This document shows positions 58,417 to 64,000 of a DNA stretch of 64,000 nucleotides, piece after piece (the stretch's first letter is position 1; the number at the start of each line of letters is the position of its first letter). The notes below the pieces were generated by a model, which was not told the origin of the DNA, did no database searches, and saw nothing but the letters and a program-made list of their open reading frames with translations. Position numbers and translations under genes: made by a program. Source of the DNA: Copromyces sp. CBS 386.78 (lineage: Eukaryota > Ascomycota > Sordariomycetes > Sordariales > Sordariaceae); NCBI GenBank assembly GCA_030685235.1, contig MU839097.1:372001-436000 (forward strand). The letters are read 5' to 3'.

Positions 58417-59423
58417 ATGGCGTCCCTCACGCGGAGCATCGTCATCGGCCCACTCTCCCGGTCTTCTCTTCCCAAATCCACGAGCTCCTCGATATGCGCG
58501 CAATGTCGGCGCACCTTCATCGCCAGTCCCGCGCTGCAGTCCGGCCACAACAAGTGGTCCAAGATTAAGCATGAAAAGGCGGCCGACGACGCCAAAAAGT
58601 CTGCAGTCCGGACCGCCTTCACCAAGAACATCACCTTGATCTCGAAGCGTGCGTTCATCCACATCTACCGATCATCCCGATGTCCCCGATGCCCATCCGC
58701 CGGCTGAAAAAGTCAAAGCCCGAGCTTACGCAGTTACGCGAGTTGTTAGTCTATGGGCCCAACCTGAACGATAATCCGCAGCTTGCCTCCATCGTCGCGG
58801 CGGCCAAGAAGGCCGGTACGCCCAAGGCCTTGATCGAGGGAGCCATTGCCCGAGGCCAGGGCAAGTCGTCGGAAGGCGCCACGCTAGAGCCCGTGATATA
58901 CGAGGCGATTGTGCCGCCCAACATCGCGCTGGTGGTTGACGCTGCGACGGAGAACACGAAGCGCGTTATAGAAGACTTGAACCAGTTCGTCAAAAAGGCG
59001 AACGGTGCTAAGAGCCCGTCCAAGTTTCTCTTCGAGCGGAGGGGCCGCGTGATCTTTGAGAAGGGCGAGAGCGGGCTGGACGTAGATGACATCATGGAGG
59101 ATGCGATTGAGGCTGGTGCTGAGGATCTTGAGAATGACAAAGAGGGCAACATTATTGTCTGGTCGGACCCTTCGTCAACGCAGCAGATCTGCAAGGCTGT
59201 TGGGTCCAAGTTTAACCTCAAGATCGCCGAGTCCGACATCGTGTGGCATGCCATTGAGGATACTAAGGCGCCGCTGGACTCGTCTGAGGAGTTGATCAAG
59301 TTTACGGACCTACTCACAAGCATCAAGGACTACCCTGATGTCCAGGCTATCTGGTCCAACGTTTCTAGGGGAAACATGAGTGACGATGAGTGGGCCAGAG
59401 TAACTGAGCTCACTGACGAGTAG
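58417..59423 (+). CDS. TACO1: TACO1/YebC-family mitochondrial translation factor
   Basis: Two exons (58417-58648, 58750-59423) encode 301 residues. A Ser/Arg-rich presequence (1-40) leads to SGHNKWSKIKHEKAADDAKK, the signature of the YebC/DUF28 family, then YGPNLNDNPQLASIV and ALIEGAIARGQGK. All three YebC subdomains appear present to the C terminus. Human TACO1 activates COX1 translation, and yeast Dpc29 is a mitochondrial ribosome-associated homologue; YebC proteins help ribosomes pass proline stretches. The 101-nt intron (GTGCGT donor, acceptor after TTGTTAG) was chosen because it rejoins ISK to LYGPN in frame. Its neighbour Pet100 also serves cytochrome oxidase. Confidence 0.92.
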
Positions 59424-59843
59424 TTTCCTGGCATAAGAGGAAGCAAAAGAAGGCACAAAACAAACGATTGTAAACATTGATATACCCCACCTTTTCCAAA
59501 GATGATGTTCACCGATGCAAAGCAGAGAGGTTCCTTTCTCGTGACCAGGATACCTAGAAATGACATGTTTTCCCATAAACGCCTTATAACCCAAATCGAT
59601 ACTCATCCACCCCTAACCACATCAACTTCCCATCCGCGACGGCCCAACTAGCCGAGTCGTTTCCCGTCTCTTCCTTTTGCTACCCAGTACTTAATCTTAC
59701 ACTTTCCCCCAGCTGAAGTTGCTCCCAACCGGGCCAGCCTCAAAGCAGCAGTGATCATTCCACTCCAGTTGAGTCTCGATGACGCACGCGCGCCTTGTCG
59801 CAAACTTTCGTCCGACAACCGAGAAATCCCGTAGGTAACCGCA
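59424..59843. other. Convergent intergenic region
   Basis: 420 nt between the TACO1-like gene and PET100; nothing recognisable. Confidence 0.5.
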
Positions 59844-60228
59844 CTACTCGTTGTTGCTGTTGTTGTTCTGCTGCTGCTGTCCCTGCTGCTGCCCCTCGTT
59901 CGCCAACCTCTTCTCCCTGAGATACAATCTCCTCGCCCTCAACCTCTCGAGCTCCTCGTGGATCTCGTCGCGGTCAAAGGGGACCTTGTTGGCGTTCTCG
60001 GGCTTGGGCCAGAAGTCGGGCACGGTGAAGCGCTGGTCGAGGTTGGTGCCGAAGTAGAACATGATCCCGATGGGGAACATGAGGTACATGCCGAACTGTT
60101 TTTAACAAAATGCCCTGGTTAGATCACGTCTGAGAAAGAGCCCGAGGGGAGAGCGAATCTGGGGAGGAGCAAGCTCGGAGCTGGGTTTGGCGACGCACCT
60201 TGAAAACCTCGAGGTTGAGACCACCCAT
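59844..60228 (-). CDS. PET100: Cytochrome c oxidase assembly protein Pet100
   Basis: Two exons on the minus strand (60199-60228, 59844-60095) encode 93 residues. The protein starts MGGLNLEVFK-FGMYLMFPIG, with a single membrane span at about 10-28, then FGTNLDQRFTVPDFWPKPE, the conserved Pet100 core, a charged helix (EIHEELERLRARRLYLRE) and a Gln/Asn-rich tail. Yeast Pet100 is an inner-membrane chaperone for cytochrome c oxidase assembly, with Pet117 and Pet191. The 30-nt first exon is separated by a 103-nt intron (GTGCGT donor, TCTAACC branch, AACAG acceptor). SMP3 lies upstream on the same strand, 478 nt away. Confidence 0.93.
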
Positions 60229-60706
60229 CTTGACTAGATCGGCTGCGATGATGTAGGTTCTGGTAGTAGTGGTAGAAGGTGGTGGACGGGGCGGCGCGAG
60301 CAGCTACAGAGCGTGGTGGTGTTGGTGGTGTTGACTCGACGGGACGGATGAAGTGGATGCGGACTTTCAATGTTCGGGTGATTGACGGAGCTCCGTCCAG
60401 TGCTCTCGAGTTCCAAATTTACAGTGGGCCGACGCCCGTAGAACGCTCCCCACCCCTGTCCCGGCCGCTCTTGGCTCCCCGCAGCAACCGATCCCGGCTG
60501 CCCGGTGACGAAATGCTGCCCCTGATTCTTGGCATATGTTTGTTTACTTTCACAACCCTGTCGATGGACATTTCATTGCGGAAGCTTAGCTTGATGTTCC
60601 ATGAAGAGTTCATAGATATCATTAAGTCCAGCAGTATGGTATAAATAGCTTTTGAAATCAAAGGACCGCCGTGGATAAATCATTCCGCCATCCCACTCTG
60701 CCTGTC
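60229..60706. other. Intergenic region upstream of PET100
   Basis: 478 nt holding the PET100 promoter and SMP3 3' flank; no motif singled out. Confidence 0.5.
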
Positions 60707-62444
60707 CTATTTAGGACAGCTTTTGGTAACCCTCCATATCCCGAGACCCCTCCTCCCAATTACTCTAGCCAGGGTATTCCAAACGCCGTCATCCCCAAAG
60801 TCCATATCATCCAGGTTCAAATGCTGCCGGCATTGCCATACCTCCCTAAATCGTATTCCATCCAGGCCCTTGTTTGACAGGTAAGGGTCCAGCCAAGCAG
60901 CCGATAGAGGCACCACCAGATATGTCCCGTTCTTCTCTTTCAGGTATTCGTTGTTCCTCCTATCCGCCGGGGTATCACACGTGGCAATCTTCTCCAACTC
61001 TTCAAGCATCGTCTCTCCTTTCATTCCCATGAGATCTCGCGTGGTGAGGACCTCATTCTTCCCGTTCAAAAGCCATGTCGGTGGCATATACGTTTTCCAC
61101 CAGATCGCCTGGGTCGCATCAGGCTGCTTGCTCAGGAATACTTGCGCTGGCACGATACCACCCTGGTGGTATGTTCCAAAAAGTGTGCCCAAGACGAGGT
61201 TGAACACAATCCAGGACCCCAGCCAAATGCGCAAGGCCGACTTTTGTTTCGGGAGTCGAATGGAAGATAAAAAGAGCGGGACGGTCGGGAGGAGAAATCT
61301 TGCTTCCTGATGCTTTGATAGGGAGAGAACGACAAGGCCCGAAATGGCCGAGTACAGTCGTATGGAGCATATCGGTCGGGTGAAGAGAAGCACGGCGGCC
61401 GGTCCGATCAGCTGAGGAAGGTTGGCGAGCAAGTGCTGGTACCACGGATGCAATCCATGTTGAGCCAAGTTTACCGGGTCAATATTGTAGAGAAAATTGT
61501 TGAGCGGCGTCAACACAGGGTTTCTTATAAGGTCTGACCAGGTTATCGAGTGTGAGGTGTAGAAGGCCGTGTCGAGGGCGATGGCAAATAGTGTCGTCGA
61601 GAAACCTGCAAAGACTATTGTCATAAAGGACAACGGACTGTCGGCTGTCAGCATGCGTCCAAGGAATTTGTTATCAGCTAAACTCACTTTTTCCAGTAGT
61701 ACTTCAGTAGTTGTAAGCCAGGAATCAACACAAACGCGGGGAATGTGATGCGATTGAACACTCCAAAGACTGCGACGAAGCCCAAAACCGCTGAAGCAAG
61801 GAACGAGCTGCGATGCTGTACCGGACTCTGTCAGCAACAATAACGCCCAGGCGTATCGAAATCATCTGCCTGGTTAACTCACCGGATTCTCAACGATGCG
61901 CTGAATCAGCACCAAGCACCATGCTACGACCAATGTTTCCACCGAGTTCGAAAAGGTATGTGTCTGGAACGTCCAGGTAACGTAGGAGGAGGCGACAATG
62001 AGGACAGCAACGCGCCTGTGTCGCGGCGATGGTATGAGTTCGTGGATAGCCCAGTCCTCCAGGACAAAGCTTATGGCGAACATGAGGACGCGCAAAGTCC
62101 AGAAGACTGCGATGGGCGGAATCTCGCCATCATTTCCATTTCCTATCCATAACCAGCGAAGAAGAAGCATCGGCAGCCCGTATACGGGCCATAGCGGAAA
62201 GACGCTGCGTATCGGGTGCTCGTTCGTGAATTCCCATGTGTGCCGGACGGGATAGTGGAAGATCTGTCCTGAAGTGCGACGACTGTCAGCATTGCGCTAT
62301 GCGATCTGCGGGGTCCAAATATACCTTAAACATACCGGCTATAACCTCTGGGCCCTGAAAGTTCTCATCCGGGTGAAGATAGCTTGGTGATAAGGCGAAC
62401 CATAGCCTTACCAACACCAAGAAAAGGTATGTTCTCCGCCACAT
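60707..62444 (-). CDS. SMP3: GPI mannosyltransferase 4 (Smp3/PIG-Z)
   Basis: Four exons on the minus strand (62336-62444, 61883-62268, 61688-61815, 60707-61637) encode 517 residues, close to the length of yeast Smp3. The GT22 signature [17 protein letters not shown] with its acidic residues lies in the first lumenal loop after an N-terminal membrane span. Further hydrophobic segments follow ([31 protein letters not shown]), then the family motif [16 protein letters not shown]. It adds the fourth mannose to the GPI anchor from dolichyl-phosphate-mannose in the ER lumen. HPDE and HQEARF are shared with PIG-B and ALG9/12, so Smp3 is the best but not the only assignment. Introns are 67, 67 and 50 nt, with CTGAC-type branches in at least two. 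Confidence 0.88.
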
Positions 62445-64000
62445 GTCAAGTTCGTGTTCCTGCAAGCGCAGTCATTCGCGATCGATGTGAGCATCCGTTG
62501 TTGAAGCGCATGCAGCCGTATGGGGCACAAGTCGAGGGAAGCTGAGAGGGCATCACCAGAGGGAAAGGTTAAGGAGGGAAGTCGCCGTGGTTGAAATAAG
62601 GGCATGATGGCGTGTCGCGGAAAGGGTGCGCTCAAGTAATAGCCCGAAAGCAACGAGGAGGACCTTTGGGTGGTAATCGGAAGAGAAGGGATGGGCCTCC
62701 CCTGTAGCCTCCGTGAGAAGGGAATGTCCATGGAACGGGAGTGGACGGTGGCATCGTGCCAGAGCTCAGGTAGGAGCGAACCCTGTCCGCGAACAGCTCT
62801 GGACAGGGGGGTGATGGTCAGCACCAGGCACGCTAAAAATCCAGCCGTCCGTTTGATTCATGCAAACCGGCCTTTCCCGCAAATGCCCTGTATCATGATC
62901 GCTGTAGCCAATCCAGCTTCACTGGCGCCATCCGCAATGGTACAGTGGGCAGAGCATCACGTCTTCTTCATCAGGCGTCCGGATGTTGCCCAGATAAGAA
63001 GGAAGCGACGATGTCTCACAAGGCCCTCTGAGAAGCATTCACGAGTACCGGGGCAAGCAAGATTCAACTTTTCCATGGAAAGCAGGGTCATAGGGTGGAG
63101 GTAATGATGAGCGACTTTTACGGCACGCCCCTGCAGGTACTATTGCTCGAATCTTGACAAGCTCCGGACTTGTTGGCTGCGATCGGAAAGGAAGGCTTCT
63201 GGAATTCTTGAATGTCAAATTAGGTGGGGTGAAGACATCTCCAGATTCCCCACGCAGTTGCCCGTCCGCATTCGGGCCACTCGGCAGGCTGGTTGGCGCG
63301 AGTCTAATTTCCTCCCGCACAGGTGCACGGCAGCGACTTGCCGATCTGCCCGAGCCGGACAACGACGAGGTCCCGTCCATACAAGTAACTCCAAGCGCCG
63401 AAGGACATAGTTTTGAGAACAGAAATTGTATGTTCATGGTCCCACTATGCCTACACCATACTGCGATACGTGCAGATGGTAAGCCAAATGATGTTAGTCT
63501 GTCACTCTGCCACTAGCAAAGATGAAAGGCCCAACATCCTTCAAGGATATCTTGGAGCCTCCACGCGGAACGGTCTTGAGGATCCATACCTCTAGGCTTT
63601 GAGGTTGACCCTCAGGCTTTCTTTCCAGGCTGTCAAGTTGACGTGCTCAGAAGGACAATGTGTTTCATCCCGGGTTATCTTTGCTTGTTTGTTGGAGATA
63701 CCGCAGCTTTTGACACTGAATGTGTATTCAGGCACTTGATAACCTATGGTGAGGTACTGCCTAATGGTGGTGAATTGATACGTACAGAAACCAGAGCGAA
63801 CTGATGATAAATTATCCATGCATAGTAGTGCGTCGAGAAGCCTTCTACGCACTTGAGATGCCGAGATCTGACTCTCATGTCCGTATATCACATACATCAC
63901 ACCGCCGGAGGAAGGACTTCAACATAGGAAATTCCCCAAAGTTGTGGTACGGAAAACGTGTGCAGTTTATAGTCTTGCAGATCTCCTGTCTGTATTGCAA
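62445..64000. other. Window-end region, no convincing gene
   Basis: 1.55 kb with short open frames. A plus-strand stretch at about 63154-63420 reads in a protein-like way (for example RQRLADLPEPDNDEVPSIQV) but has no clear start, intron or family. It could be an exon or a remnant of a gene that extends beyond the window. Confidence 0.4.

Overview
The window is nuclear DNA from a filamentous ascomycete, most likely a sordariomycete near Neurospora/Sordaria. The evidence is the single-copy fungal gene set (Aos1, Tif6, Caf1, Cbf1, Pet100, Smp3, Gid9, Laa1), short introns (mostly 50-100 nt) with GTRNGT donors and CTRAC branch sites, long intergenic spacers, low-complexity protein insertions and dispersed tRNA genes. 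The genus is an inference. There are no operons and I see no intact transposon, rRNA gene or CRISPR array.

Layout. 1-7 kb is gene-poor: simple repeats, a tRNA-Arg(ACG), an intron-containing tRNA-like gene, and a decayed protein gene (5.8-7.0 kb). 7-8 kb: 25S rRNA methyltransferase Bmt5 (minus). 11-15.8 kb: a large nuclear-looking protein followed in the same frame, after one TAG, by a second long coding-like frame. 16.7-18.2 kb: SUMO E1 subunit Aos1 (minus). 19.4-21.4 kb: an unrecognised conserved protein. 22.8-23.8 kb: ribosome factor eIF6. 26.4-28.1 kb: a coiled-coil protein of unknown role. 29.0-29.5 kb: complex I B12-type subunit (minus). 30.3-32.1 kb: Caf1/Pop2 deadenylase. 33.9-35.3 kb: Fyv10/Gid9 (minus). 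38.2-39.1 kb: bHLH factor Cbf1. 40.5-42.1 kb: GABA transaminase. 42.8-44.7 kb: vacuolar alkaline phosphatase (minus). 45.3-45.8 kb: a small NTF2-like protein. 46.1-48.0 kb: an alpha/beta-hydrolase fused to a dual-specificity phosphatase (minus). 49.6-51.0 kb: a mitochondrial DUF1640/MCUR1-like membrane protein. 51.4-57.7 kb: HEATR5/Laa1 (minus). 58.4-59.4 kb: TACO1/YebC-type factor. 59.8-60.2 kb: Pet100 (minus). 60.7-62.4 kb: GPI mannosyltransferase Smp3 (minus).

The genes are mainly housekeeping, in mixed orientation with many divergent pairs. Five act or probably act in mitochondria (B12 subunit, GABA transaminase, MCUR1-like, TACO1, Pet100); others serve ribosome and RNA biology (Bmt5, eIF6, Caf1) or protein modification and trafficking (Aos1, Gid9, Laa1, Smp3). 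The oddest points are two GC-AG introns, two genes whose first coding exon is only the ATG, a lone in-frame stop splitting a 4.8-kb reading frame, a likely one-base frame break in the hydrolase-phosphatase gene, a multiply broken gene next to BMT5, and an unexplained acidic repeat antisense to the CAF1 3' flank. Intron boundaries were placed by eye from splice signals and frame continuity.
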